A stretch of DNA of 64,000 bases from Geomonas diazotrophica (GTDB lineage Bacteria; Desulfobacterota; Desulfuromonadia; Geobacterales; Geobacteraceae): NCBI RefSeq assembly GCF_018919385.1, contig NZ_JAHLMF010000017.1:62001-126000 (forward strand). The letters are read 5' to 3'. Shown one piece after another: positions 44,066-51,699 of the stretch. The position numbers were made by a program, and so were the translations under genes. The notes under the pieces were generated by a model, which had not been told where the DNA came from, ran no database searches, and was given only the letters and a program-made list of their open reading frames with translations. Numbering within the stretch: the stretch's first letter is position 1; every line of letters begins with the position of its first letter.

Positions 44066-44440
44066 CTACTTGAAAGCGATCACTTCCAGCTTCCCGTAAT
44101 CCCCTCGCTGTGCCTTGAGGGCGCGCCGCTCGAACTCTATCTCCCTTCTTTTGCGTGCAGTCTCCCGCTCATCGCCGCCCGCCGCACCGGCGCGTGACAG
44201 TGCCCGCTGCAGCACCATCCCGCCCACCAGCAGCGAGGCGAGCGCGTACTTCCGCTTGTAGAAAAGGGCCAGAGCGCCGCCTGCCAGCAGCGCCGCCCGG
44301 GGGTCGCGCAGCAGGTCCAGGGCCGACTGCAGCCCAAGCTTCAGGTTCAACTCCCTGACTTGCGGGTCCAGGTTGCCCCGCTGGTCCTCCCGGTAGTTGA
44401 GGGGGAGATCCGCCAGCCGTTCCAGATTGTCGCTGTTCAT
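44066..44440 (-). CDS. Small hypothetical protein with one hydrophobic segment
   Basis: A 124-residue frame with AGGAG six bases before the ATG. The N-terminal 40 residues are polar (LADLPLNYREDQRGNLDPQVR). A hydrophobic Ala/Leu-rich stretch (about 50-80) may form one or two membrane helices, and the C-terminus is strongly basic (ETARKRREIEFERRALKAQRGDYGK). The layout suggests a small membrane-associated protein. No family is recognised. Confidence 0.6.
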   Translation of the reverse strand: MNSDNLERLADLPLNYREDQRGNLDPQVRELNLKLGLQSALDLLRDPRAALLAGGALALFYKRKYALASLLVGGMVLQRALSRAGAAGGDERETARKRREIEFERRALKAQRGDYGKLEVIAFK

Positions 44441-44604
44441 GCTTGGCTCCTTTTGCCGGGGATGACGACGAAGCTTATCTTAACAGCGCCGCAGCGTTCC
44501 TCAATATCCGCCTGGATTTTTTCGAATGGGGAGGGTGCTTGACTTCGACACTGCAGTGGTTAAAGTGAGGCTTTGTTAATTTACTGGGGCGTGGGGGAAT
44601 CGTC

Positions 44605-45711
44605 ATGGCTGCCAACCTAAGCAGGGAGCTGGTCGAGGGTGCCCTCGGCAACTGTGTGAGTATTATCGACCCGCTGCGTAACCACCGCTGGGATCGCTTC
44701 GTACAGCAGCACCCCTACGGCTGGATCACGCACCTGTCGGGATGGAAGCGGGTGCTGGACAAGAATTTCCCCCACATGACCGGCTACTACCTGGTGCTAA
44801 AGGATGCCGCCGGAGGCATCAGGGCCGCGCTCCCGGTCTATGCGGTGGAGAGCTGGCTCATGGGACGGCGGTTGGTGAGCATCCCCTTCGCGACCCTGTG
44901 CGACCCGCTGGTGACCGATACGGCCGACATGGAGCTGCTCAGTGAGGCGGTGCTGCGCCTGGCGGGGGTACTTGGCATCTCCCGCATCGAGATCAGGACC
45001 GCCGCCGCCTCTCACCTGCTGAACCGTGACCTGTTCCGCGCCGATTGCGTCAACAAGCATCACTTCCTGCCGCTTTGCGAGAATCCGGAGCTGGTCAGGG
45101 AGCGCTTCCACCGCAGCTGCGTGCGGCAGCGCATCGCCCGGGCGGAGCGGGCAGAGCTTCGACTCATCCGGGGCAAGCGGGAGTCGGACCTCAGGGAGTT
45201 TTACCTGCTGCACTGCGTCACCAGGAAGAGGAAGGGGCTGCCGCCCCACCCCTACCTCCTGGTGAAGACGCTCTGGCAGACCTTCGCGCTGCAGGGGGTG
45301 GTGGAGCTGCTGCTTTGTCGCAGGGGGAGGGAGACCGTGGCGGGGCTGCTCCTTTTCAAGTACAAAAACCGCGTCTCCATCGAGTACTCCGCCGTCAACG
45401 CACTGCATAACGATTCCAGCCCGGTTCATTTCCTGTTCTGGAACGCGATCAGGGAGGCCTGCCTCGCGGGATACCGGGTGCTCGATTTCGGCAAGACCTC
45501 GGAGCACAACAAGAGCCTGATGGAGTTCAAATCCCACTGGGGCGCTGAGGTCACCGATCTCCCCCATTTCCTCTACCCCAACACCCCGCCCCCCCCCTCC
45601 CTGGCGGGGGACCAGTCCATCGCCAAGAAGTTGCTGCAGTTTGTCTGCACCAAGGCGCCCGATACGGCGCTTAGCTACCTGGGGGAGTTCTGTTACCGGC
45701 ACCTGGGCTAG
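44605..45711 (+). CDS. FemAB/GNAT-like acyltransferase
   Basis: A 368-residue protein resembling FemAB-type peptidyl or polysaccharide-associated acyltransferases. The N-terminal half has WDRFVQQHPYGWITHLSGWKRVL, which matches the start of FemAB/exosortase-associated members. The C-terminal GNAT-like half has VAGLLLFKYKNRVSIEYSAVN, GYRVLDFGKTSEHNKSLMEFKSHWGAE and a closing helix. Members add amino acids to peptidoglycan or act in exopolysaccharide/PEP-CTERM systems; the substrate here is unknown. It stands alone, with an AT-rich leader. Confidence 0.75.
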   Translation: MAANLSRELVEGALGNCVSIIDPLRNHRWDRFVQQHPYGWITHLSGWKRVLDKNFPHMTGYYLVLKDAAGGIRAALPVYAVESWLMGRRLVSIPFATLCDPLVTDTADMELLSEAVLRLAGVLGISRIEIRTAAASHLLNRDLFRADCVNKHHFLPLCENPELVRERFHRSCVRQRIARAERAELRLIRGKRESDLREFYLLHCVTRKRKGLPPHPYLLVKTLWQTFALQGVVELLLCRRGRETVAGLLLFKYKNRVSIEYSAVNALHNDSSPVHFLFWNAIREACLAGYRVLDFGKTSEHNKSLMEFKSHWGAEVTDLPHFLYPNTPPPPSLAGDQSIAKKLLQFVCTKAPDTALSYLGEFCYRHLG

Positions 45712-45834
45712 ACCAACCGGTTGGTTTTGAGGGGTTCTCTGCTACCCTTTTACGGGCCGGGTTAGAGTTGGTTCACGACCCGGCTGGCCGCAGTAGTTCG
45801 GGATCATCCCACAGCGGGATGGAAGGAGGAAAAC

Positions 45835-46146
45835 ATGGCCGAGGCAAGAAGGATCCAGATTCAAGAGGCGCGCAGGAAGGTGCAGGCAGGCGAAGCCCTA
45901 TTCGTCTGCTCATACGACAGCGAGGAGATGTGCGGAGGCATCCGCCTGGAGAAGGCCTGGACGATGGGAGAGTTCAACGCCAGGCTTCCCGAGGTGAAGA
46001 AGGACCAGGAGATCATCTTCTACTGCAACTGACCGCAGGAGCATACCTCTGCCGGTCGGGCAGCTGAATTTGCAGAGAAGGGATTCACGAAGGTCTGGGT
46101 GCTGCAGGGCGGGGTGAACGCCTGGAAAGAGGCGGGGTACAAGTAA
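45835..46146 (+). CDS. Rhodanese-like selenoprotein candidate (UGA read through as Sec)
   Basis: A 103-residue single rhodanese domain if TGA at 46030-46032 is read as selenocysteine (residue 66). Before the TGA: ALFVCSYDSEEM, EFNARLPEVKKDQEIIFYCN. After it, in the same frame: PQEHTSAGRAAEFAEKGFTKV, then VLQGGVNAWKEAGYK and TAA at 46144. Rhodaneses of this type read YC-x-C-P-x-E-x-(S/T)-(S/A), so the TGA falls exactly on the catalytic Cys and the rest of the fold continues intact. A hairpin resembling a bacterial SECIS starts at the TGA (46031-46057). The ribosome site is GGAAGGAGG. The alternative is a nonsense mutation, but the exact catalytic position and hairpin argue against that. Confidence 0.8.
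46031..46057 (+). promoter_or_regulatory. SECIS-like hairpin at the in-frame TGA
   Basis: GACCG (46031-46035) pairs with CGGTC (46053-46057), then CAG with CTG, leaving one bulged C; a roughly 10-nt apical loop begins with G. Placement directly at the UGA, a bulge and a G at the loop start match bacterial SelB-recognised SECIS elements. Confidence 0.65.
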
Positions 46147-46164
46147 GGGGAGGCACATCGAGTG

Positions 46165-46200
46165 AAAAGGGCCCTCCGGCGGTTGCCGGAGGGCCCTTTT
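46165..46200. terminator. Bidirectional Rho-independent terminator
   Basis: AAAAGGGCCCTCCGGC, GGTT loop, GCCGGAGGGCCCTTTT: a 16-bp perfect stem between the convergent rhodanese and glycosyltransferase genes, with A/T flanks for both directions. Confidence 0.92.
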
Positions 46201-46203
46201 GCT

Positions 46204-47838
46204 TTACTCGGAGTCGGGCGCTTCCGCCGGCTCCTTCTTGTCGGGGGACTCGCCCAGGAAGGTGGCGATCCCGTCCCGGGTCCACATCACCGCCTGCCTG
46301 TTTCGGAAGGGCTGCAGGAAGTAGTAATCCTTGGGGGCGATGGACACCGTCTCCTTCTCGTAGGTGATCAGCGCGATCTTGTCGTGGCCGGCAGCATAGG
46401 CGCGGATCTGGTCCCGGCTGGGGAGCTCGACCAGGGGCTGGCTCAGCCGCCCCATGAAATGGAACTGCCCGTGGTACTTGCCGGCATGCAGCACCTGGTA
46501 CCCCTCGGCCTGTTTCTGCCGGATCGCCGCCGCGATAGGGTGCAGGTCGTAGCGCTGGAACATGGTGTTGCCGCCGACGAGGACCAGGACGCAGCAGGCC
46601 AGGGAGGCCACCGCGACCTGGCTGACCAGGGCCGGCATGGTGCGCGGGCGCAGCAGCAACAGCACCGCACCCAGCACGATCAGCCCGGCGGCCGCGATCC
46701 TGATCTCCATGAGGTCGAAGTGCTTCAAGAGCTTGCCGTGCCTGATGAAAGACGCGGTGATCAGGCCGGCGCCGAGGAAAAGGTAGAGGCCGGCGATGGG
46801 GAATCTGAAGCGGGCCACATCCCCCTGCTCCTCGGCGACGCTCCTGGCCATGAGCAGGCTGAAGGTCGGCAGCACCGGGATCAGGTAGTGCACCTGCTTG
46901 CCGCTCAATAGGGAAAAGATCACCAGGCTCCCCCCTCCCCAGATCAGCAGCATCCTGAAACCGGGGTCGCCGGAAAGGCGCTTCCAGGCCCGCCAGGCGG
47001 GAGGGAACAGGGGCCAGGGGAGCAAGAGGGTCGGGATCCAGGGGAGGTACCACCAGATGGGGCGCTTGTGCGCGAAGGAGTTGGTCATGCGGTGCACCGT
47101 CTGCCCCCACAGGATGGCGCGCCGGTAGGTTTCGCCGCCGGTGAGCGCGGCCGGAACCAGCCAGAAGAGCACCACGCCGACGCCGATCAGGATCGAGAGC
47201 CCGAGCCAGGCGTACCACTTGCCGGAGAAGCGCTCTTTGGGAACCCAGAGAAAACCGAGCAGGGCGACCGGGAGGACGTAGACCAGTACCACCGGCCCCT
47301 TGGTGAGTATCCCGCCGCCGATGGCCACGCCGAGCTGCAGGTACCAGGCGAGGCGGTGCTCCCGGGCCGCGCAGGCAACCGCCAGCACCGCGAGGAGCAC
47401 CCAGAAGGCGAGGATCACGTCGAACATGATCACCGAGGACCAGAGCAGGTAGGAGAGCATGGACGCGAGGATCAGCGCCGCGTAGCGCGCCACCTGCCGG
47501 TCGTCCCACAGCTTGAGCGCGATCCGGTACACGAGGGTCAGGTTGATAAGGCTGAAGATGAGCGGGATGAAGCGCAGCGTCCCTTCGTTTACCCCGAACA
47601 GGAGCCAGTCCAGGTTCAAGAGCCAGAAGAGCAGCGGCGGCTTGTGCGAATAGGGGAGCCCGTTTTGCAGCGGCACGATGAAGGAGTGGTTGTTCCACAT
47701 CTCCCACGCCACGCCGAGGTAGCGCGTTTCATCAACCGGGAAGTAGGGGAGCCGCAGGGCAAGGACGATCCCGGGGATGACCAGGATCGCGAAGGGGAGG
47801 CCCAGCTCTTTAATCAGCGGCCGGATCGCTTGATGCAT
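46204..47838 (-). CDS. ArnT-like family 39 glycosyltransferase
   Basis: A 544-residue inner-membrane enzyme with about a dozen helices in the first 430 residues. The first periplasmic loop holds FPVDETRYLGVAWEMW, with the acidic DE pair essential in ArnT/PMT enzymes, and the SHKPPLLFWLL string typical of the family. A soluble C-terminal part (about 440-544) follows. It should transfer a sugar from an undecaprenyl-phosphate donor to lipid A or another envelope acceptor on the periplasmic side. It overlaps the upstream LAB_N gene by 29 bp and forms an operon with it and the GT2 gene, which would make the lipid-linked donor. Confidence 0.9.
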   Translation of the reverse strand: MHQAIRPLIKELGLPFAILVIPGIVLALRLPYFPVDETRYLGVAWEMWNNHSFIVPLQNGLPYSHKPPLLFWLLNLDWLLFGVNEGTLRFIPLIFSLINLTLVYRIALKLWDDRQVARYAALILASMLSYLLWSSVIMFDVILAFWVLLAVLAVACAAREHRLAWYLQLGVAIGGGILTKGPVVLVYVLPVALLGFLWVPKERFSGKWYAWLGLSILIGVGVVLFWLVPAALTGGETYRRAILWGQTVHRMTNSFAHKRPIWWYLPWIPTLLLPWPLFPPAWRAWKRLSGDPGFRMLLIWGGGSLVIFSLLSGKQVHYLIPVLPTFSLLMARSVAEEQGDVARFRFPIAGLYLFLGAGLITASFIRHGKLLKHFDLMEIRIAAAGLIVLGAVLLLLRPRTMPALVSQVAVASLACCVLVLVGGNTMFQRYDLHPIAAAIRQKQAEGYQVLHAGKYHGQFHFMGRLSQPLVELPSRDQIRAYAAGHDKIALITYEKETVSIAPKDYYFLQPFRNRQAVMWTRDGIATFLGESPDKKEPAEAPDSE

Positions 47839-48103
47839 CTTTCTTTTCCTTGTGGATGAAAAAGAGGTTTCTGAGGTAGACGGTGGTGCCGAAGGCCTGT
47901 CCCAGGATGAAGACCGGATCCTTGCGGTACAGGGAATAGACCAGCAGGATCAGCGACCCGAAGATGCTGAAGTACCAGAACGACTCGGGTATGACGCTTT
48001 TTCTCTGTCTCTCGGTGGCGATCCACTGCACCACGAAGCGCATGGTGAAGAAGAACTGCCCGGCCAGGCCGATGGCCACCCAGGCCTTTTCCGTTAAAAC
48101 CAT
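47810..48103 (-). CDS. Lipid-A-disaccharide synthase N-terminal-like (LAB_N) membrane protein
   Basis: A 97-residue protein with three membrane helices (about 7-25, 42-60, 65-82). Family features: GQFFFTMRFVVQWIATERQRKSVIPESFWYFSIFGS and DPVFILGQAFGTTVYLRNLFFI. The domain also occurs fused to lipid A enzymes and as a partner of sugar-lipid flippase-type operons. It is the middle gene of a tight operon, touching the GT2 gene and overlapping the GT39 gene, so it probably helps move or present the lipid-linked sugar. This role is inferred. Confidence 0.88.
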   Translation of the reverse strand: MVLTEKAWVAIGLAGQFFFTMRFVVQWIATERQRKSVIPESFWYFSIFGSLILLVYSLYRKDPVFILGQAFGTTVYLRNLFFIHKEKKDASSDPAAD

Positions 48104-48817
48104 CTAGTCGCACCTCGTGATCTTTACGTTCTTCGCGCGCATGCGCAGCCAGCACACCCCGAAGATGTCGACGATGCCGACCCAGAGGCGGTTCAGTGTG
48201 CCGTATTTGGAGACCCCTGCGGTGCGGGGGCGGTGGTTCACCTCGACGGAGATGACGTCGCCACCCTTCATCTTGATCAGCGCGGGGAGGAAGCGGTGCA
48301 TGTGGTCGAAGAAGGGGAGCTCCAGGAATGCTGAGCGGTAGAAGACCTTGAGGCCGCAGCCGGTGTCGGGGGTCTCGTCGCGCAGGAAGGAGCGGCGGTA
48401 GGCGTTGGCGATCTTGGAGCAGATGATGCGCCAGACGTGGTCGTCCCTCTTCTTGCGGAACCCTGCCACCATCTTGAGGTTGGGGTTGTCGCTTTTCAGG
48501 ATCGCGTCGACCATCTTCGGCACGTCGGCAGGGTTGTTCTGGCCGTCGCCGTCCATGGTGGCGATGATGGCGCCGCTGGCCTCCCTGATGCCGGTGGCCA
48601 CGGCGGCACTCTGCCCGTAGGCGCGGTCGTGCTGGATGATCTTGAGGGAGGAGACCGAGCTCTTCAGGGCGAGCAGCCTGGCATGGGTGTCGTCGGTGCT
48701 GCCGTCGTCCACGACGACGATCTCACACTCAAGTCCGGTGGCGACTATTTCCCGTACCAGGTTCACGATATTGTCCGCCTCGTTGTGGGCAGGTATCACG
48801 ACTGAGATAGTGGTCAT
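48104..48817 (-). CDS. Family 2 glycosyltransferase (dolichol-phosphate mannose synthase/ArnC-like)
   Basis: A 237-residue GT-A enzyme. It begins SVVIPAHNEADNI, then EIVVVDDGSTDDT and IIATMDGDGQNNPADVP (DxD-type metal/nucleotide site), and has DTGCGLKVFYRSAFLELPFF and NHRPRTAGVSKYG, as in polyprenyl-phosphate sugar synthases. There is no clear membrane helix except perhaps the C-terminal GIVDIFGVCWLRMR. It should charge undecaprenyl phosphate with a sugar for the downstream GT39 transferase. It is the first gene of a three-gene leftward operon. Confidence 0.92.
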   Translation of the reverse strand: MTTISVVIPAHNEADNIVNLVREIVATGLECEIVVVDDGSTDDTHARLLALKSSVSSLKIIQHDRAYGQSAAVATGIREASGAIIATMDGDGQNNPADVPKMVDAILKSDNPNLKMVAGFRKKRDDHVWRIICSKIANAYRRSFLRDETPDTGCGLKVFYRSAFLELPFFDHMHRFLPALIKMKGGDVISVEVNHRPRTAGVSKYGTLNRLWVGIVDIFGVCWLRMRAKNVKITRCD

Positions 48818-49040
48818 AAATTCTCTGTTTTTTCAATTAGATGCCGCTAAGATGGGTGCGAGTGAACAATTTGACAACATAGCACAACCAGAAAGGTAAA
48901 TCATAGTTTTTTCTGAATGACATAGCTCCCGGACTGTGCTGTCGCAGGGCGAAAGGCCCCCACGTTCACGGCTCAGCGGCCAAGGGGAAAATTTGGTATA
49001 CGCGGTTACGTTTACAGCTGTTTAGTGTTAGTCTTTGCGC

Positions 49041-50042
49041 ATGGTTACTTCTCTGCTCTCCACCGACGATCTCACACAGGCTCGGGCACTGCTCGAAGCA
49101 ACCGGCCTGCAGTTCGAGACGCCCTATGACGACCTGGTCGGCATCTTCGAGGCGGGGCGCCTGGTCGCCGTCGGCGCCCGGCAGGGGCGCACCCTGAAGA
49201 TGCTCGCCGTGGCGCCGTCGCACCAGGGGGGGACCCTCCTGGACGAGGTGGTCACCGAACTGGTCGGGCGCGGCTACCAGGAGGGGGTCGACTCCTTTTT
49301 CGTCTTCACCTCGCCCGCCCTGGCGCCCAACTTCGAGACGCTCAACTTCAACCTCCTGGCCGCTTCGGGGAAGACGGCGCTGCTCGAGTACGGCGACGGC
49401 CTCAAGCGCTACCTCGCCCGCTACACCCGCCTCATCCGTCCCGGCAACAACGGCGCCATCGTGGCGAACTGCAACCCGTTCACGCTCGGGCACCGCTACC
49501 TGGTCGAACAGGCCGCGGCCGCCGTGGACCAGCTCTTCCTTTTCGTGGTGCGCGAGGAGCGCTCGCTGTTCCCCTTCGGCACCCGCCTGCGCATGGTGCA
49601 GGACGGCACCGCCGACCTCGCCAACGTCACCGTCGTCGATACCTCGTGGTACGCCGTCTCCAGCATCACCTTCCCCACCTACTTCCTGAAAGACGGGGAC
49701 CCGGGCGGGGCCATCCAGATGGAACTCGACCTCCTGCTCTTCGCGCAGCGGATCGCGCCGCACTTCCAGGTCAGGACCCGCTTCGTGGGGAGCGAGCCCC
49801 TGTGCGGCACCACCGCCGCCTACAACGAGGCCATGCACCGGATACTCCCTCCCCTGGGGGTCGAGGTGCGCGAGATAGAGAGAAAGAACGCGGACCAGAG
49901 ACCGATCTCCGCCTCGCGGGTGCGCGAGATGCTCTTGCGCGGTGAGCTGGACGGGATCGCGGAGCTGGTGCCGGTCAGCACCCTGGACTTCCTCCTCTCC
50001 AGCGAGGGGATCAAGATCTGGGACAAGGGAGGAGCTAGATGA
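49041..50042 (+). CDS. citC: Citrate lyase ligase, CitC
   Basis: A 333-residue enzyme that acetylates the prosthetic-group thiol of citrate lyase (acetate:SH-citrate lyase ligase), activating the complex. The N-terminal part (1-115) looks like a GNAT fold; the C-terminal part is a nucleotidylyltransferase with NCNPFTLGHRYLVEQAA (about 143-160) and the late ISASRVREMLLRGE motif. The start is ATG 49041; no good ribosome site is seen and a TTG lies two codons upstream. It is the first gene of the cit operon and its end overlaps citD by 4 bp. Confidence 0.93.
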   Translation: MVTSLLSTDDLTQARALLEATGLQFETPYDDLVGIFEAGRLVAVGARQGRTLKMLAVAPSHQGGTLLDEVVTELVGRGYQEGVDSFFVFTSPALAPNFETLNFNLLAASGKTALLEYGDGLKRYLARYTRLIRPGNNGAIVANCNPFTLGHRYLVEQAAAAVDQLFLFVVREERSLFPFGTRLRMVQDGTADLANVTVVDTSWYAVSSITFPTYFLKDGDPGGAIQMELDLLLFAQRIAPHFQVRTRFVGSEPLCGTTAAYNEAMHRILPPLGVEVREIERKNADQRPISASRVREMLLRGELDGIAELVPVSTLDFLLSSEGIKIWDKGGAR

Positions 50043-50302
50043 AGATCGTGAAGAAGGCGCAGGCCGGGACCATGCAGTCCAGCGACCTGATGGTGTTCCT
50101 GGAACCGGCCGAGACGCTGAACGTGACCATAGAGTCGACGGTTTTGAAGCAGTTCGGGGCGCTGATCCGGGGCAAGGTGGACGAGGTGCTGGCAAAGCAC
50201 GGCATCGACGCGGGAGAGGTGCGCATCACCGACCGCGGCGCCCTGGACTACGCCATCGAGGCGCGCCTGGAGACGGCGATCATGCGGGCGACGGAGGGGT
50301 AA
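50039..50302 (+). CDS. citD: Citrate lyase acyl carrier subunit, CitD
   Basis: An 87-residue gamma subunit carrying the phosphoribosyl-dephospho-CoA group. The attachment Ser is expected in AGTMQSSDLMVFLEP (Ser14). ITDRGALDYAIEARLETAIMRA near the end is typical of CitD. It overlaps citC as ATGA and is followed directly by the PPC-domain gene. CitX and CitG, encoded downstream, make and attach the prosthetic group. Confidence 0.95.
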   Translation: MKIVKKAQAGTMQSSDLMVFLEPAETLNVTIESTVLKQFGALIRGKVDEVLAKHGIDAGEVRITDRGALDYAIEARLETAIMRATEG

Positions 50303-50779
50303 ATGGAAGGTCTCTGGTACAAGGAGTGCAGTAACGGCAGGCGCTTCATCATCAAGATCACGCCCGGGGAGAGCCTCACCACCCGGCTTTTGCAGTTCGC
50401 GCACCTGACCGACGTGCGCTACGCCATGATCGTCTCGGCGCTCGGGAGCGTGAAGAACGTGCGCCTGAGGGGGATCAAGACCGGCGCGAAACTCCCCATC
50501 ACCGCGCCGCGGGTCACCATCCACGACATCGAGGGGCCCTGCGAGCTTCTGGGGCTGCAGGGGAACATCGTTCCCGGCGAGCAGGACCTCCTCGACTGCC
50601 ACTTCCACATCATGATGTCCAAGTCCTCCGGCGAGGTGGTCGGCGGTCACCTCTACGACGCGGAGGTCTTCGCCACCTGCGAGATCGTCCTCACCGAGCT
50701 CGACGTCTCCGGCGTCGAGCGCCACGTTTCCAAGGTCGGGGGGATCCCCACCATCTACATCGACGAGGAGGCGCCCTGA
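50303..50779 (+). CDS. PPC/DUF296 domain protein inside the citrate lyase operon
   Basis: A 158-residue protein. The PPC fold is suggested by IIKITPGESLTTRLLQFAHLTDVRYAMIVSALGSVKNVRLRG, then CELLGLQGNIVPGEQDLLDCHFHIMMS and VGGHLYDAEVFATCEIVL. These match the GxI/GxHLxxG-type metal-binding core of the DUF296 family, which in plants is linked to AT-hook DNA binding; bacterial versions are uncharacterised. It starts 1 bp after the citD stop codon and shares 1 bp with citE. Position implies a role with citrate lyase, as a regulator, metal-site or assembly factor. It is not part of the standard cit operon. Confidence 0.85.
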   Translation: MEGLWYKECSNGRRFIIKITPGESLTTRLLQFAHLTDVRYAMIVSALGSVKNVRLRGIKTGAKLPITAPRVTIHDIEGPCELLGLQGNIVPGEQDLLDCHFHIMMSKSSGEVVGGHLYDAEVFATCEIVLTELDVSGVERHVSKVGGIPTIYIDEEAP

Positions 50780-51699
50780 TGGCCGGCTTCAAGCTGAGAC
50801 GCTCCCTTTTGTACGTCCCGGGCAACATGCCCTCCATGCTCCAGAACATCCCGATCTTCAACTGCGATAGCGTCATCATCGACCTCGAGGATGCCGTCCC
50901 CCTCTCAGAGAAGGACGCGGCGCGCCACCTGGTCAAGCGGTTCCTGTTGAACTACACCGACCGCAACAAGGAGCTCCTGGTCCGCATCAACCCGCTAGAC
51001 ACCAGGTGGGGCTACGAGGACCTGAAGGTGGTGCTCCCGGCCATGCCGGACGGGATCCGGCTCCCCAAGGCGGACACACCCGAGATCGTGGAGCGGCTGG
51101 ACACGCTTTTGACCGAGTTCGAGGAGGAGCTCGAGGTGGAGATCGGCCGCTTCGGCATCCTCCCCTCCCTGGAGAGCGCCCTGGGCGTCATCAACGCGGT
51201 GGGGATCGCCAACAGCTCCGAGCGCATCTTCGCACTCGCCTTCGGCGCCGAGGACTACACCGCCAGCATGGAGATCGAGAGAAGCCGCGGCGGCGAGGAG
51301 CTCTTCAACGCCCGCACCCGCGTGCTCTGGGCGGCCAAGGCGAAGGGGATCCAGGCGGTCGACACCATCTTCGCCGACGTCTCGGACATGGAGGGGCTCC
51401 GGGCCGAGACCGAGCTCGCCAAGAGGCTCGGCTACACCGGCAAGTGCCTGGTCAACCCGCGCCAGATCGAGGTGGTGCACGACGTCTTCGCCCCCAAGCA
51501 GCACGAGGTCGAGTACGCCCTGCAGGTCATCGAGGCGATCCAGAGGGCGCGCCAACTCGGTACCGGCGTCATCGCCCTCGGCGGCAAGATGGTGGACGCC
51601 CCGGTGGTTAAGCGCGCCGCCCGCGTGCTGCGCACCGCCTACGCCCACGGCATGGTGGATACCCTGATCGACGAGGAGGCGATACATGGCGCTCAATAG
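50779..51699 (+). CDS. citE: Citrate lyase beta subunit, CitE
   Basis: A 306-residue lyase subunit that cleaves citryl-ACP into oxaloacetate and acetyl-ACP. Visible landmarks: LRRSLLYVPGNMPSML, DSVIIDLEDAVPLSEKDAAR (metal and substrate loop), LLVRINPLDT, DGIRLPKAD, LPSLESALGV and AFGAEDYTASM, all typical of the HpcH/CitE TIM barrel. The length is normal. It shares its start with the end of the PPC gene and overlaps citF by 14 bp, consistent with equal-stoichiometry translation in one operon. Confidence 0.96.
   Translation: MAGFKLRRSLLYVPGNMPSMLQNIPIFNCDSVIIDLEDAVPLSEKDAARHLVKRFLLNYTDRNKELLVRINPLDTRWGYEDLKVVLPAMPDGIRLPKADTPEIVERLDTLLTEFEEELEVEIGRFGILPSLESALGVINAVGIANSSERIFALAFGAEDYTASMEIERSRGGEELFNARTRVLWAAKAKGIQAVDTIFADVSDMEGLRAETELAKRLGYTGKCLVNPRQIEVVHDVFAPKQHEVEYALQVIEAIQRARQLGTGVIALGGKMVDAPVVKRAARVLRTAYAHGMVDTLIDEEAIHGAQ

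Noticed and set aside
46030..46146. Rhodanese TGA as a simple nonsense mutation
   Set aside because: The stop coincides with the catalytic position, the downstream frame is intact, and a SECIS-like hairpin begins there. A mutation remains possible but is less likely.
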